Shown: positions 18,342 to 27,080 of the stretch, piece after piece
Numbering within the stretch: position 1 is the stretch's first letter
Layout: every line of letters starts with the position of its first letter
NCBI RefSeq assembly: GCF_016134045.1
Contig: NZ_CP065915.1
Coordinates: forward strand, 2,542,001 to 2,606,000
DNA: 64,000 bases
Direction of reading: 5' to 3'
Source: Pelagovum pacificum
Lineage (GTDB): Bacteria > Pseudomonadota > Alphaproteobacteria > Rhodobacterales > Rhodobacteraceae
Position numbers and translations under genes: made by a program
Notes under the pieces: model-generated
The model's database searches: none
What the model was told of the DNA's origin: nothing
The model's input: only the letters and a program-made list of their open reading frames with translations

Positions 18342-19156
18342 CCGAGCGCGGCCCTCGCATCCTGCGCGTCGAGCGCGGCATCGGAGGACGGGAAACGGTT
18401 GGTCACTTCAGCCAGCGTCAGGCAGGCATCTTCGGTCTGGCCGAGCCCGCCAAGCGCATTGCCGAGCTTGAAGAGCGCGTCCGGCGCGAAGTCGCCCGCC
18501 GGGTTGCCGGAGAAGGAGTCGAGGTAGGCGCGCGCGGCTTCCGCCGTTTCCCCCAGAGAGTCGTAGGCCTCACCCCGCAGGTAATGCGCCTGCGCGCTCA
18601 GCGGTCCACCCGGATAGGTCTGGGTATGGGCCGCAAAGAGGTCAGCGGCGCTGCGAAAGTCACCGTTGGCGAGCGCCTCCTGCGCCCGCTCGAAATCCGC
18701 CTGTTCGCCGACGGCCAGGGCGGGGCCGTTCGTTTCGTTGGCCGGCGCCGGCGCCGGAAGGTCCTCGGCCGCGTCCACGCCGCCGAGTGTCGGCGTATCG
18801 CCGAGCAGCGAGACGTCGCAGCCGCTTTCCAGCTCGCAGAGCCGGTACTCGAGGTCGCCGATCCGGTTCGTGCCGTCGCGCGTCACGCGGTTGATCCGGA
18901 ACTCGAGCTCCTCGGTCTTCGAGGTCAGGCGCTGAAGCTCGGCCTCGATCGCGTTCAGCCGCTCGAGCGCACTGTTGCCGGTGATGGCGACGGAGGGCGA
19001 GCCGGTCGTGTTCAGCTCGCTGTTGAGGCGTTGAACCTCGACATACATCACCGAAAGCTGCTGGCGGATGTCGGCCAGCGTTTCGTCCTGACCCTGCGCG
19101 GCCGCACTCATCGGTGCGGCCAGAAGCAGAGCTGTCAGCGTTGCGGCTCTCAGCAT
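18332..19156 (-). CDS. cpoB: Cell division coordinator CpoB (YbgF) of the Tol-Pal system
   Basis: The 274-residue periplasmic protein has a signal peptide (cleavage near Ala20), an N-terminal coiled coil (ADIRQQLSVMYVEVQRLNS onward, about 25-110) and C-terminal TPR repeats (about 150-270: FERAQEALANGDFRSAADLF, HYLRGEAYDSLGETAEAARAY). CpoB links the Tol-Pal constriction machinery with peptidoglycan synthesis. It lies 20 bases after pal and its stop overlaps the tilS start. Domain order and position both fit. Confidence 0.93.
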   Translation of the reverse strand: MLRAATLTALLLAAPMSAAAQGQDETLADIRQQLSVMYVEVQRLNSELNTTGSPSVAITGNSALERLNAIEAELQRLTSKTEELEFRINRVTRDGTNRIGDLEYRLCELESGCDVSLLGDTPTLGGVDAAEDLPAPAPANETNGPALAVGEQADFERAQEALANGDFRSAADLFAAHTQTYPGGPLSAQAHYLRGEAYDSLGETAEAARAYLDSFSGNPAGDFAPDALFKLGNALGGLGQTEDACLTLAEVTNRFPSSDAALDAQDARAALGCS

Positions 19157-19176
19157 GTCGCCCCCCGTCAGTTCAA

Positions 19177-19683
19177 TCAGCTCGTCGCGCCGGCGGCGAT
19201 CACGGTCACCGCACGACGGTTCTGGGCGTAGCAGCTCTCTTGCGAGCAGACGGCCAGCGGACGCTCCTTGCCGTAGGTCACGGTCTGGAGACGGCCCGAG
19301 GCGATGCCCTTGCTCACCAGGTACTCGCGCACCGAGTTGGCACGGCGCGAGCCGAGCGCGAGGTTGTACTCGCGGGTGCCCTGCTCGTCGGCGTGACCTT
19401 CGATCACGGCGGTGTAGTCACCGTTGCGCATCAGCCAGTCGGCCTGCCCGTCGAGGATCGTGCGCCCCTGCGCGGTCAGCGTGTGCTGGTCGACTTCGAA
19501 CAGGACGCGGTCACCGATCGTCTGGCTGAAATATTGCGGGCTGTTCGGATCGCTCGCGGAGTCGGAAGGCATGGAGGCCGTCGGCGGCGGGTTCAGCGCG
19601 GTGTCGTTCATGCGGTCGCGCCGGGAACAGCCGGAGATGGCGATCGCGGCGATGAGCAACGCGGCGATGGTGACGTGTTTCAT
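19177..19683 (-). CDS. pal: Peptidoglycan-associated lipoprotein Pal
   Basis: The 168-residue lipoprotein has a lipobox ISGC with Cys19, a Pro/Ser-rich linker, and an OmpA-like domain (about 55-165). The domain includes the peptidoglycan-binding stretch EGHADEQGTREYNLALGSRRA, with the conserved Asp and Arg. Pal anchors the outer membrane to peptidoglycan and is recruited to the septum through TolB. It carries two cysteines near the C-terminus (CSQESCY), common in alphaproteobacterial Pal. Confidence 0.97.
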   Translation of the reverse strand: MKHVTIAALLIAAIAISGCSRRDRMNDTALNPPPTASMPSDSASDPNSPQYFSQTIGDRVLFEVDQHTLTAQGRTILDGQADWLMRNGDYTAVIEGHADEQGTREYNLALGSRRANSVREYLVSKGIASGRLQTVTYGKERPLAVCSQESCYAQNRRAVTVIAAGATS

Positions 19684-19748
19684 TCAGGTAGTCCTGTCTC
19701 GATTGAGCCTGTTGCGGCGTTTCATAACACGGAGCGGCGCTCGGTGCA

Positions 19749-21089
19749 TCAGGGTTGGAGCGGTCCCCACGAGGGGTCGGAGGCGCCGCCGGGCGTGTTT
19801 ACGCGCTGCAGGTTCCGGCCCGACACGTCGACCGAGTAGACCGCCGACGCCCCGCTTTCGCCCTGCGTCTCGCGGCTGAACATCAGGACCCGCCCGTTCG
19901 GTGCCCAGGTGGGGCTTTCGTCAAGGAATGAAGCGGTCAGAAGCCGTTCCTCGCTGCCGTCCGTGCGCATCACGCCGATGTGGAAGCGGCCCGCGTTCTG
20001 CTTTGTGAAGGCGACGAGATCGCCGCGCGGCGACCAGACCGGCGTGCCGTAGCGACCCTCACCGAAGGAGATGCGGCGCGGCTCGCCGCCGCTCGCGCTC
20101 ATCACATAAAGTTGTTGGCTGCCGGAGCGGTCGCTTTCGAACACGATCTGGCTGCCGTCGGGCGACAGGCTCGGCGCGGTCTCGATCGAGGGCGCATCGG
20201 TCAGGCGCATGTGCTGGCCGGTCGCCACGTCGGTGCGCCAAATATCGGTATTGCCGCCGTTCGACAGCGAATAGATGACCGAACGCGCGTCGCGGCTGAA
20301 CCGGGGAGAGAACGCCATCTCGCCCTGTTGCGTGGCGAGCTGCTGGCGCGAGACGGTGCCGACGTCGATCGCGTTGATCCGGGGGAAGCCGCTGTCCCAG
20401 CTCGTGTAGATCACCCGGTCGCCGTTCGGCGAGAAGCGCGGCGCCAGCACGATCGAGCTGCTGTCCGTCAGATACTGCACGTTCGCGCCGTCGTAATCCA
20501 TAATCGCGATGCGCTTGCTGCGGTTGTCCTTGGGGCCGCTCTCCGCGACGAAGACGACGCGGCTGTCGAAATAGCCGGACTCGCCCGTGATCCGCGAATA
20601 GACCTGATCGGCGACCTTGTGCGCCATGCGCCGCCACCCGTCGGTCGTGCCGACGAGCTGCTGCCCCGCGCCGAGCTCTTGGCCCGAGAACACGTCGTAG
20701 AGGCGGAACTTCACCGTCACCTGGTTGCCGCTGACGGCGACCGCGCCCGTGATCAACGCCTGTGCGTTGATCGTGCGCCAGTCGGTATAGGCCACCGGTT
20801 GCGCGAAGGAGGTCACCTGGCTGACGAAGGCATCCTGCGAAATCTGGCGGAAGAGCCCGGTTCCGGTGAGGTCCTGCGCGACCAGCTGGGTGATCTGGCT
20901 CGCCAACTGCCCGGCGTCGCCCGTCTCCGCCTCGAAGGTCGGGATGGCGAAGGGCATCGGCTCCACGTTCGGGTCGGTCACCGTGATGCGGAGCGGACCG
21001 CTGCCCTGCGCGGAGGCAGGCGCCACGGAAACGGCAAGGATCATCGCGACGCAAAGCGCTAAGAAGCAGCGGAACATCATCAACCTCAT
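19749..21089 (-). CDS. tolB: Tol-Pal periplasmic beta-propeller protein TolB
   Basis: The 446-residue product has a signal peptide ending in ASAQ, an N-terminal TolB domain (residues about 30-160) and a C-terminal six-bladed propeller of TolB/WD-like repeats ([42 protein letters not shown]). TolB binds Pal and TolA and is needed for outer-membrane constriction. Three ATGs lie close together (21089, 21080, 21077); all keep the signal peptide, and I took the first. It follows the small TolA-like gene by 116 bases. Confidence 0.96.
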   Translation of the reverse strand: MRLMMFRCFLALCVAMILAVSVAPASAQGSGPLRITVTDPNVEPMPFAIPTFEAETGDAGQLASQITQLVAQDLTGTGLFRQISQDAFVSQVTSFAQPVAYTDWRTINAQALITGAVAVSGNQVTVKFRLYDVFSGQELGAGQQLVGTTDGWRRMAHKVADQVYSRITGESGYFDSRVVFVAESGPKDNRSKRIAIMDYDGANVQYLTDSSSIVLAPRFSPNGDRVIYTSWDSGFPRINAIDVGTVSRQQLATQQGEMAFSPRFSRDARSVIYSLSNGGNTDIWRTDVATGQHMRLTDAPSIETAPSLSPDGSQIVFESDRSGSQQLYVMSASGGEPRRISFGEGRYGTPVWSPRGDLVAFTKQNAGRFHIGVMRTDGSEERLLTASFLDESPTWAPNGRVLMFSRETQGESGASAVYSVDVSGRNLQRVNTPGGASDPSWGPLQP

Positions 21090-21205
21090 TCTCTCCGGGC
21101 CCTGCCCGTTTTCAATTGAACCCGCCCGGCGGCGGCAGGTTTCAGCCGATCTTCGGGCGGTCTGCCCGGTCCGGCCGGTCGTCACCTCGAACGAAGTGGT
21201 CATTG

Positions 21206-21598
21206 TCACGAGTCCCCCGCGATCGGATTGAATGTAATCGTCATCTCTTTCCAGCTCTCAAAGGCCTCGGGTGGCAAGTCGTAGGGCTGGCATCTCTGCA
21301 GAGCGCGCTCCGCCGCCTCGAACCCCTTGATGACAAGGCGGCCTTCGCTGCGGCGGGGCTCGACGAGGCGCACCTTGCCGTCAAGCGCGCCATCCCGTGC
21401 CAGCTGGAACGAGACGGTCACCGGCGGGGCGCCCGCGACGGGCGACCAGCAGGTGCGGATGACACGGACCATGTCCGCCTCGATCCGCTCGACCGCCGTG
21501 GGGGCCGGACCCATCGTGCAACCTTCGGCCACCGCGCAAGCGGACGCGCCGCCGGCGGGCAATCCGAAGATCAGCGAAAGGAGAAGGGTCAGCCGCAT
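21206..21598 (-). CDS. Secreted TolA C-terminal-domain paralogue without membrane anchor
   Basis: The 130-residue product has a signal peptide ([19 protein letters not shown]) followed only by a TolA/TonB-like C-terminal domain. It aligns with the end of the neighbouring Tol[21 protein letters not shown] against [30 protein letters not shown] against AAQRAVMRCQ, and [20 protein letters not shown] against YDLPEEKYGQWQSVEITFDP. The ATG at 21598 is one base after the tolA stop, so it is translated with tolA. It lacks the transmembrane helix and the Pro/Glu linker. It looks like a duplication of TolA domain III that could compete for or modulate TolB/Pal contacts; that role is inference. Confidence 0.75.
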   Translation of the reverse strand: MRLTLLLSLIFGLPAGGASACAVAEGCTMGPAPTAVERIEADMVRVIRTCWSPVAGAPPVTVSFQLARDGALDGKVRLVEPRRSEGRLVIKGFEAAERALQRCQPYDLPPEAFESWKEMTITFNPIAGDS

Positions 21599-21599
21599 G

Positions 21600-22754
21600 T
21601 CAGAAGGACCTGTTCGAAGGGTCGAAGGTGATTTCGACGCTCTGCCATTGACCGTATTTCTCTTCCGGCAGGTCATAGCCCGACCGGCCGCCGGAATTCT
21701 GGCAGCGCATCACGGCACGTTGCGCGGCGCCGAAGGCTGCGCGCACGGCCTCGTCGGGTCCACCGTTGGCGCTGACCATGCGGACCTCGCCCTCGACCAT
21801 GCCCTGCCGGCTGAGATCGAAGCCGACCGTCACGACCACGCGAGCGGCTTCCGAACCGACATCGAGGTTCCAGCAATCCTGCACCGCAAGTCGCAGCCCC
21901 TCCCGCTCCGCGCCGGTCATCGGCGGGCCCTGCGGGACGGAGGTCTCCGGCACGCCGGCATCCGATGCGGCGGCGAGCGCGGCGGCGACGGCATCGTCGA
22001 CCGCCTCCTCGTTGACTGCCGGGTCCTCGACATTGTCGGAACTCGCGGTGGTCGTGGTACTTTCCGTCTCGGGTGGCGGGGTCGGCCGGTTGGGCCGGGT
22101 CTGCGGCCGGATGGAGGCGAGCGGCGCGGAGGCGGCGGGCTCGTCCGCTTCGGTCACAATCTGGGTCGCTGCCTCTTCCTCCACGGTTTCCTGCTGCTCT
22201 TCCTCGACGATCTCGGCCGGCTCCTCGGCCGGAGCGGCGGCGGCGGTCGCCTCCTCCGCGATATTGTCGTCCGGCTCGGGCGGCGGCGCGACTTCGTCCG
22301 CGACCCGGTCGGCCGGGCGCGGCACAGGGCGGTCGCTGACGGTCAGCGTCTCATCCTCGACGATCTGCGGCACGGACGGTGCGGGCGGTGCGACGTCCGC
22401 GACGTCGGCGGGCGGCTGCTCCGGCTCCGGGAGGGCGGGCGGCGGATCGGGCTCCGCCGCTTCAGCAGGCGGCGGCGGCTCCGGCTGGGGCGGCGGGTCC
22501 TCGGCGACCGGTTCGGGCATCGCGGCCTCTTCCGTCTCGGGCGGCTCGGGCACGACCACTTCGGGCGCATCGACCTGCGGCTCGGCCGGCTGCGGCGCGG
22601 AGGCCGCGCGCATCTGCTCGAACTCCTCGCTCGAGACGACGGAGACGTCCATCACGTCGAACTCCAGCGGGTTGGAATACAGCCCCCATCCCGCGATGAA
22701 CCACACGAGAAGCCCCGCGTGACCGGCGCCTGATATGTAGCCACCCGGACTCAC
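21600..22754 (-). CDS. tolA: Tol-Pal inner-membrane/periplasmic protein TolA
   Basis: The 384-residue protein has one N-terminal membrane helix (GLLVWFIAGWGLY, about 14-26), a long Pro/Glu/Ala-rich periplasmic linker (about 50-275) in place of the Lys/Ala-rich helix of enterobacteria, and a C-terminal TolA domain (about 280-384) with a cysteine pair. TolA transmits proton-motive-force-driven motion of TolQR to TolB-Pal. The start is GTG at 22754 with AGGA upstream, seven bases after the tolR stop. The position between tolR and tolB makes the call secure despite the low-complexity linker. Confidence 0.93.
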   Translation of the reverse strand: MSPGGYISGAGHAGLLVWFIAGWGLYSNPLEFDVMDVSVVSSEEFEQMRAASAPQPAEPQVDAPEVVVPEPPETEEAAMPEPVAEDPPPQPEPPPPAEAAEPDPPPALPEPEQPPADVADVAPPAPSVPQIVEDETLTVSDRPVPRPADRVADEVAPPPEPDDNIAEEATAAAAPAEEPAEIVEEEQQETVEEEAATQIVTEADEPAASAPLASIRPQTRPNRPTPPPETESTTTTASSDNVEDPAVNEEAVDDAVAAALAAASDAGVPETSVPQGPPMTGAEREGLRLAVQDCWNLDVGSEAARVVVTVGFDLSRQGMVEGEVRMVSANGGPDEAVRAAFGAAQRAVMRCQNSGGRSGYDLPEEKYGQWQSVEITFDPSNRSF

Positions 22755-22761
22755 TCGCGTC

Positions 22762-23238
22762 CTACCCGTCCGAACCGTCGAGGGTCGGCCCGCCGATGTC
22801 GGTGACGAGGCCGATGTTGTTGAAGCCTGCAGCGTTCATCGCGCCCATGATCTCGGCCACGGCGTTCCACGCGTTCGCACCGTCGGCCCGCAGGAAGACG
22901 CGGTCGCTCTCGCGTTCGCCGGCGATGGCGCGCAGGCGGGTGATGAACTCATCCCGCGCGACGTCCGTCGCCTGGATCTGGAGACCACCCTCAGCCGTCA
23001 GCGTGACCGTCAGCGGCTCTTCCTGCTCGGTCGGCAGGGCATTGGCCGCCGTCTCGGGCAGCTGAACCGGAACACCCACCGTCAGAAGCGGCGCGGCGAC
23101 CATGAAGATGATCAGCAGGACGAGCATGACGTCCACGAAGGGCGTCACGTTGATCTCGGCCATCGGCTGCGATCGCCGCGTCCTGCGGCGTCCGCGCTTG
23201 CCGCCGCCGTCGTCCTTCTTGATGACCGTGGCTGCCAT
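22762..23238 (-). CDS. tolR: Tol-Pal proton-channel protein TolR
   Basis: This 158-residue ExbD/TolR protein has one membrane helix with the essential Asp36 in NVTPFVDVMLVLLIIFMVAAP, a basic cytoplasmic N-terminus, and a periplasmic domain. Together with TolQ it forms the proton-driven motor that energises TolA. It starts one base after the tolQ stop, so translation is coupled. Confidence 0.97.
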   Translation of the reverse strand: MAATVIKKDDGGGKRGRRRTRRSQPMAEINVTPFVDVMLVLLIIFMVAAPLLTVGVPVQLPETAANALPTEQEEPLTVTLTAEGGLQIQATDVARDEFITRLRAIAGERESDRVFLRADGANAWNAVAEIMGAMNAAGFNNIGLVTDIGGPTLDGSDG

Positions 23239-23239
23239 G

Positions 23240-23914
23240 TCAGCTGTCCAGTTGCCGGCTCAGGATAGTCGAGAATTCGTCGGCGAAGGCCTCGTAGCCG
23301 TTCACGATCCGGTCAGCGTCCGCAGACAGCTTGTTGTAGAAGACAACCGCCGGAATGGCCGCGAGCAGGCCGAGCGCGGTGGCAAGCAGCGCCTCGGCGA
23401 TGCCGGGCGCGACGACGGCGAGGTTGGTGTTCTGCTGTTCGGCGATCTCGATGAAGGCGTTCATGATGCCCCAGACGGTGCCGAGCAGGCCGATGAACGG
23501 CGCGGTCGAGCCGACGGTCGCCAGCACCGGCAGCCCGCGCTGCAGCTTGCCCGCTTCCTTGGCGATGGCGACGTCCATGCTGCGGTCGATGCGGGCCTGC
23601 GCCCCGGCGATCAGCTCTCCGTCCTGTCGGTGCGATCGTCGCCATTCGGTCATGCCGGAGGCGAAGATCTTCTCGCTTTGCCCCTTGGGGGTCGGGCCGA
23701 TGTCCTCGTAGAGACCGTCGAGCGGCTCGCCCGACCAGAACGCCCGGTCGAACCGGCTGGCTTCGCGGCGTGCCCGCTTGAACTGAAGCCACTTGTCGAT
23801 GATGACCGCCCAGCACCAGATGGATGCGCCGATCAGAAGGAGCATCACGAACTTGACGGCGATTGTCGCGCGCGCAAATAGCGCCCACATGCTGAAATCG
23901 GTAGCTGCTTCCAT
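23240..23914 (-). CDS. tolQ: Tol-Pal proton-channel protein TolQ
   Basis: This 224-residue MotA/TolQ/ExbB-family protein has three membrane helices (about 17-39, 128-150 and 160-182). STAPFIGLLGTVWGIMNAF is the conserved second helix region with the polar lining. I chose the ATG at 23914 (MEAATDFSMW); a longer frame to 23956 adds an unlikely charged leader. It is the first gene of tolQRA after a 329-base gap, so the tol promoter is expected there. Confidence 0.97.
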   Translation of the reverse strand: MEAATDFSMWALFARATIAVKFVMLLLIGASIWCWAVIIDKWLQFKRARREASRFDRAFWSGEPLDGLYEDIGPTPKGQSEKIFASGMTEWRRSHRQDGELIAGAQARIDRSMDVAIAKEAGKLQRGLPVLATVGSTAPFIGLLGTVWGIMNAFIEIAEQQNTNLAVVAPGIAEALLATALGLLAAIPAVVFYNKLSADADRIVNGYEAFADEFSTILSRQLDS

Positions 23915-24243
23915 AGACCTGCTCTTTTGGTGGCCCCTTTCGTCGCGGGGCTTCAACTGCCGGATTACATCATAATCAAGTGCGAATCCACGCCGCGCCG
24001 TTCACGGGCCCGTTTTCCAAGGCCCGCGACTGGCGGACATCCGCGCATATCGAAAGAATTCTGTTTGGCGGGGGCGGGCCTGATCCGGCGGAGCACCTGC
24101 GGTGCGCTCTGTCAGCCCTCCCTGCCGGTCGGGCGGAGTCAGGGGGCTGTCTGCCCCCTCTTGGGCCTGCGGCCCAATTCACCCCCGAGAATATTTGAAG
24201 CCCAAAGAAGTGCGGGAGTGGCGCGCGGTCCCGGGTGAGAGTG
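23915..24243. other. 329-base gap between ybgC and tolQ
   Basis: I see no credible gene here. The gap holds the intergenic hairpin element at 24141-24196, and the part next to tolQ (roughly 23915-24060) is comparatively AT-richer, containing TTACATCATAATC and GAAAGAATTCTG tracts that could belong to a promoter. I cannot assign -35/-10 boxes with confidence. Confidence 0.5.
24141..24196. repeat. Rhodobacteraceae-type intergenic hairpin element
   Basis: Two adjacent hairpins, GGGGGC-loop-GCCCCC (24142-24158) and TTGGGCC-TGC-GGCCCAA (24161-24177), are followed by ACCCCCGAGAATATTT (24181-24196). From memory, this arrangement, two GC hairpins followed by a CCCCCGAG-(N)TATTT tail, is a recurrent extragenic element in Rhodobacter/Roseobacter genomes. 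It could act as a terminator or processing site downstream of ybgC, or simply be a dispersed repeat. There is only one copy in this window. Confidence 0.5.
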
Positions 24244-24633
24244 TCAGTGAAGCGCCTTCCGAAGGCCCGCCGGCATCCGAACCGGACGGTCGTCCGGGCC
24301 GAGCGCGACAAGTGTCACCATCGCGCGGAACAGAACCTGCCCGTCACGCGTGACGTCCTGCTGCAGCACGATCCGGGCACCGCCGAGCTGATCGGTCTGG
24401 GTCACCACCTCGAGTTCATCGTCGAACTTTGCCGGGGCGAGGTAGTCTGCCTCCAGCCGGCGGACGGCGAAGACGATCCCCTCCTCCGCCTTCAGGCGGG
24501 TCTGGTCGACGCCGAGCATCCGCACCCACTCGGTCCGGGCGCGCTCGATGAACTTGAGGTAGTTGGCGTAATAGACGATCCCGGCGAGGTCGGTATCCTC
24601 GTAATAGACCCGAACCGTGAACCTGTTGATCAT
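24244..24633 (-). CDS. ybgC: Tol-Pal-associated acyl-CoA thioesterase YbgC
   Basis: This 129-residue hot-dog-fold thioesterase has the family signature YEDTDLAGIVYYANYLKF at residues 11-28, in which the second aspartate (Asp15) is the catalytic residue. YbgC hydrolyses acyl-CoA thioesters and associates with phospholipid synthesis enzymes; its gene is usually the first of the tol cluster. Here it is separated from tolQ by 329 bases. I used the ATG at 24633 rather than the longer frame to 24711, which overlaps the Hint gene. Confidence 0.95.
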   Translation of the reverse strand: MINRFTVRVYYEDTDLAGIVYYANYLKFIERARTEWVRMLGVDQTRLKAEEGIVFAVRRLEADYLAPAKFDDELEVVTQTDQLGGARIVLQQDVTRDGQVLFRAMVTLVALGPDDRPVRMPAGLRKALH

Positions 24634-24664
24634 GCCTTCGCCCCTTTGCGTGAATTCGGGGCGA

Positions 24665-25270
24665 TCATGCAGTCTGTGCCATCCGGCGCAAGGCCGGGAT
24701 CCCCAGCGCATCGTCGAGCAACGGCCGGCGGTTGGATCGATGGCGCAGGATCAGCCGCCGTGCGCGCCGCCCGGTCGCCAGCGGGCGGGCGGCGCGCATA
24801 GGATGGCCGGCCTGCCCGAGCAGGGGGAAGAACTTCGCGATCTCATCCCGGTCGGTTGTGGAGAGGCCGGCGATCGCCTGGTCGCCGAGGAGCAGGCTCT
24901 CGCTCGGCAGGTCTTCGGCGAGGAGCAGTTCGAGCGAGGAGAGCAGCAGGTGGTGGTAACCGAGCAGCCGCAGGTCGCGTTGCCGGGTGATCCCGAGCAT
25001 CCCGACAAGTGCGTGCGCCGGAACAATCACCTCCCCCGCGGCGACGGTCTGGCCGTTCATGTCGATCGGTTCGGTCGTGTCCTGCGACAGGTCGCCGCCC
25101 TCGAAATCGGGATCGCCATCCTCGACATCGATCAGGGTCGGACCGGCGGCCACCGAGAACACCGTGCCGACAGCGGCGCTGTCGAAGCTCGTGTCGCTCG
25201 CGAAGGGATCGACGCCGGAAAGGATCGTGACGTCGGCGATGTCGTATCCAGCGACCGTGTAAATGGCCAT
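24665..25270 (-). CDS. Hint-family protein with the catalytic core deleted
   Basis: The 201-residue product resembles the two ends of Roseobacter Hint-domain (hedgehog/intein-like) proteins. The N-terminal part (about 1-80) has the usual leader region (TVFSVAAGPTLIDVEDGD), and the C-terminal part (about 85-175) matches the tail (VPAHALVG, LAEDLPSESLLLGDQAIAGL). The segment that normally lies between them, with the self-processing cysteine and histidine blocks, is absent without a frame break. I infer an in-frame internal deletion of roughly 100 residues or more. It lies between ruvB and ybgC, which are normally close neighbours, with another accessory gene. Confidence 0.6.
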   Translation of the reverse strand: MAIYTVAGYDIADVTILSGVDPFASDTSFDSAAVGTVFSVAAGPTLIDVEDGDPDFEGGDLSQDTTEPIDMNGQTVAAGEVIVPAHALVGMLGITRQRDLRLLGYHHLLLSSLELLLAEDLPSESLLLGDQAIAGLSTTDRDEIAKFFPLLGQAGHPMRAARPLATGRRARRLILRHRSNRRPLLDDALGIPALRRMAQTA

Positions 25271-25393
25271 GACGCCCCCTGAAGCAGGCTCGCGGCGGCC
25301 GCAGACTTCGGCCGGCTCAGCACGTCCGGTCTATTCGGCACACCTTTCCCAAAGATGAAGGACGCCGCCGAGTCCGTTGAAAATCGGGTAAAA

Positions 25394-26032
25394 TCAGAGC
25401 GATCGGGTGATCCGCGCATAGAGGCGAAGGGCGTGGCTCGGATCGTTCGCCGCGACGGGAAGAACCGGGTCGTAGGCCGCCCGGATGATTGCGCCAATCT
25501 CCGGGCGCAGGACCGCGGTACCGTTGGCCATCGCGAGCGGTGAGCGGTTCGCGAAGGTCTTGTCCGACCAGTGCAGGATGGCCTGCGCGGCCTGCGTCAG
25601 GGCCAGTGTCTCCGCCGGCATGTCGGCCATCGCGCCCTCGAGCCGCAGAAACAGGATCACGGCACGGATCGCGCCGGTCTCCTCGAACCGGAACAGGCGG
25701 TACTGGTGCGCATTCGCCGCGGCGAGGCGCCCGGCAAGATCACCCACACCGCCGACCAGCCGGTCGAGGTCGGGCACCGCTGCCAGTTCCGACCAGTCCC
25801 GGCAGAAGAAGATCATGAAATTGGCGCCAAGCTCCGGATCGGTCTCGGCCATCCGGTGCCCGGCGAGCGACACGATCGCCTCGATCGCGCCTTTCAGGAC
25901 CGGCAGGCTTTCGTCGCCCACGCCGAAGATGACGGGGACCACCGGCCTCTCCCACCGGGCGAAGGCGTAGCGCCCGTCGGATTGGGTGAAGCAACCCTCG
26001 ACATCGGCCGGGGTCAGAACGTCGTCAGTCAT
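25394..26032 (-). CDS. Uncharacterised 212-residue soluble protein
   Basis: I do not recognise a family. The protein is predicted cytosolic, with no signal peptide or membrane helix, and is alternating alpha/beta in character. Notable segments are CFTQSDGRYAFARWERPVVPVIFGV near the N-terminus and GANFMIFFCRDWSEL around residues 68-82. The coding pattern and the ATG at 26032 look genuine. It sits 25 bases downstream of ruvB on the same strand and is probably cotranscribed with it. Confidence 0.7.
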   Translation of the reverse strand: MTDDVLTPADVEGCFTQSDGRYAFARWERPVVPVIFGVGDESLPVLKGAIEAIVSLAGHRMAETDPELGANFMIFFCRDWSELAAVPDLDRLVGGVGDLAGRLAAANAHQYRLFRFEETGAIRAVILFLRLEGAMADMPAETLALTQAAQAILHWSDKTFANRSPLAMANGTAVLRPEIGAIIRAAYDPVLPVAANDPSHALRLYARITRSL

Positions 26033-26057
26033 GAGTCACCAAGCGTTCGGGCATACA

Positions 26058-27077
26058 TCAGTCGAACAGCCCGCCCTGTGATTTCGGCACGGCGAGGCCG
26101 AGGTGACGCCACGCCCCCTCCGCCAGCATCCGCCCGCGCGGCGTTCGCTGGATCAGGCCCTGTTGCAGCAGGAAGGGCTCGATCACTTCCTCCAGCGCGT
26201 CGCGGCTTTCGGACAGCGCGGCGGAGAGCGTCTCGATCCCGACCGGGCCGCCACCGTAGCTTTCAGCGATCAGCCGGAGATACCGACGGTCCGCCCCGTC
26301 GAGCCCCAGCCCGTCGACGCCGAGCCGCGTGAGCGCACGGTCGGCGATCTGCTCGGTCACGGTACCGTCGCCTTCGACCACGGCGAAATCGACGACCCGG
26401 CGCAGCAGCCGCCCCGCGATCCGGGGGGTGCCCCGCGCGCGGCGGGCGATCTCGTGCGCGCCGGCCTCGGTCGCGGGGGCGCCCATCAGGCGGGCGCCCC
26501 GGGTCACGATGTCATGCAGTTCCGCCACCGTGTAGAACTGGAGTCGCACCGGAATGCCGAACCTGTCGCGCAGCGGCGTCGTCAGCAGCCCCATCCGGGT
26601 GGTCGCGCCGACCAGCGTGAAGGGCTGAAGCTCGATCCGCACGGTCCGCGCGGCTGGCCCCTCCCCGATCACGAGGTCGAGTTCGAAATCCTCGAGCGCG
26701 GGGTAGAGCACCTCTTCGACCGCCGGGTTCAGGCGGTGGATCTCGTCGATGAACAGCACGTCCCGCGCTTCGAGGTTTGTGAGGATCGCGGCGAGGTCGC
26801 CCGCCTTGGCCAGCACCGGGCCGGAGGTCATCCGAAAGTTCACGCCGAGCTCCCGGCTGACGATCTGCGCCAGTGTCGTCTTGCCGAGGCCGGGTGGCCC
26901 GTGAAACAGCACGTGATCCATCGCCTCGCCCCGGCGGCGGGCGCTTTCGATGAAGACCGCGAGGTTGGCGCGCGCGTCTTCCTGCCCGATGAACTCGGCC
27001 AGCGCCTGCGGTCTGAGGGCGCGGTCCTTGTCCTCCGGCTGTCGGTCGGGGCGCAGGGTCGGGTCGGGTGCGTCCAT
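26058..27077 (-). CDS. ruvB: Holliday junction branch migration ATPase RuvB
   Basis: This 339-residue AAA+ motor drives branch migration with RuvA. Walker A is GPPGLGKT at 60-67, Walker B is FIDEIH at 109-114, sensor 1 lies in GATTRMG, the arginine-finger region in LRDRFGI, and the C-terminal winged helix carries [13 protein letters not shown]. It is three bases downstream of ruvA in the order ruvC-ruvA-ruvB. Confidence 0.98.
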   Translation of the reverse strand: MDAPDPTLRPDRQPEDKDRALRPQALAEFIGQEDARANLAVFIESARRRGEAMDHVLFHGPPGLGKTTLAQIVSRELGVNFRMTSGPVLAKAGDLAAILTNLEARDVLFIDEIHRLNPAVEEVLYPALEDFELDLVIGEGPAARTVRIELQPFTLVGATTRMGLLTTPLRDRFGIPVRLQFYTVAELHDIVTRGARLMGAPATEAGAHEIARRARGTPRIAGRLLRRVVDFAVVEGDGTVTEQIADRALTRLGVDGLGLDGADRRYLRLIAESYGGGPVGIETLSAALSESRDALEEVIEPFLLQQGLIQRTPRGRMLAEGAWRHLGLAVPKSQGGLFD

Positions 27078-27080
27078 GCC

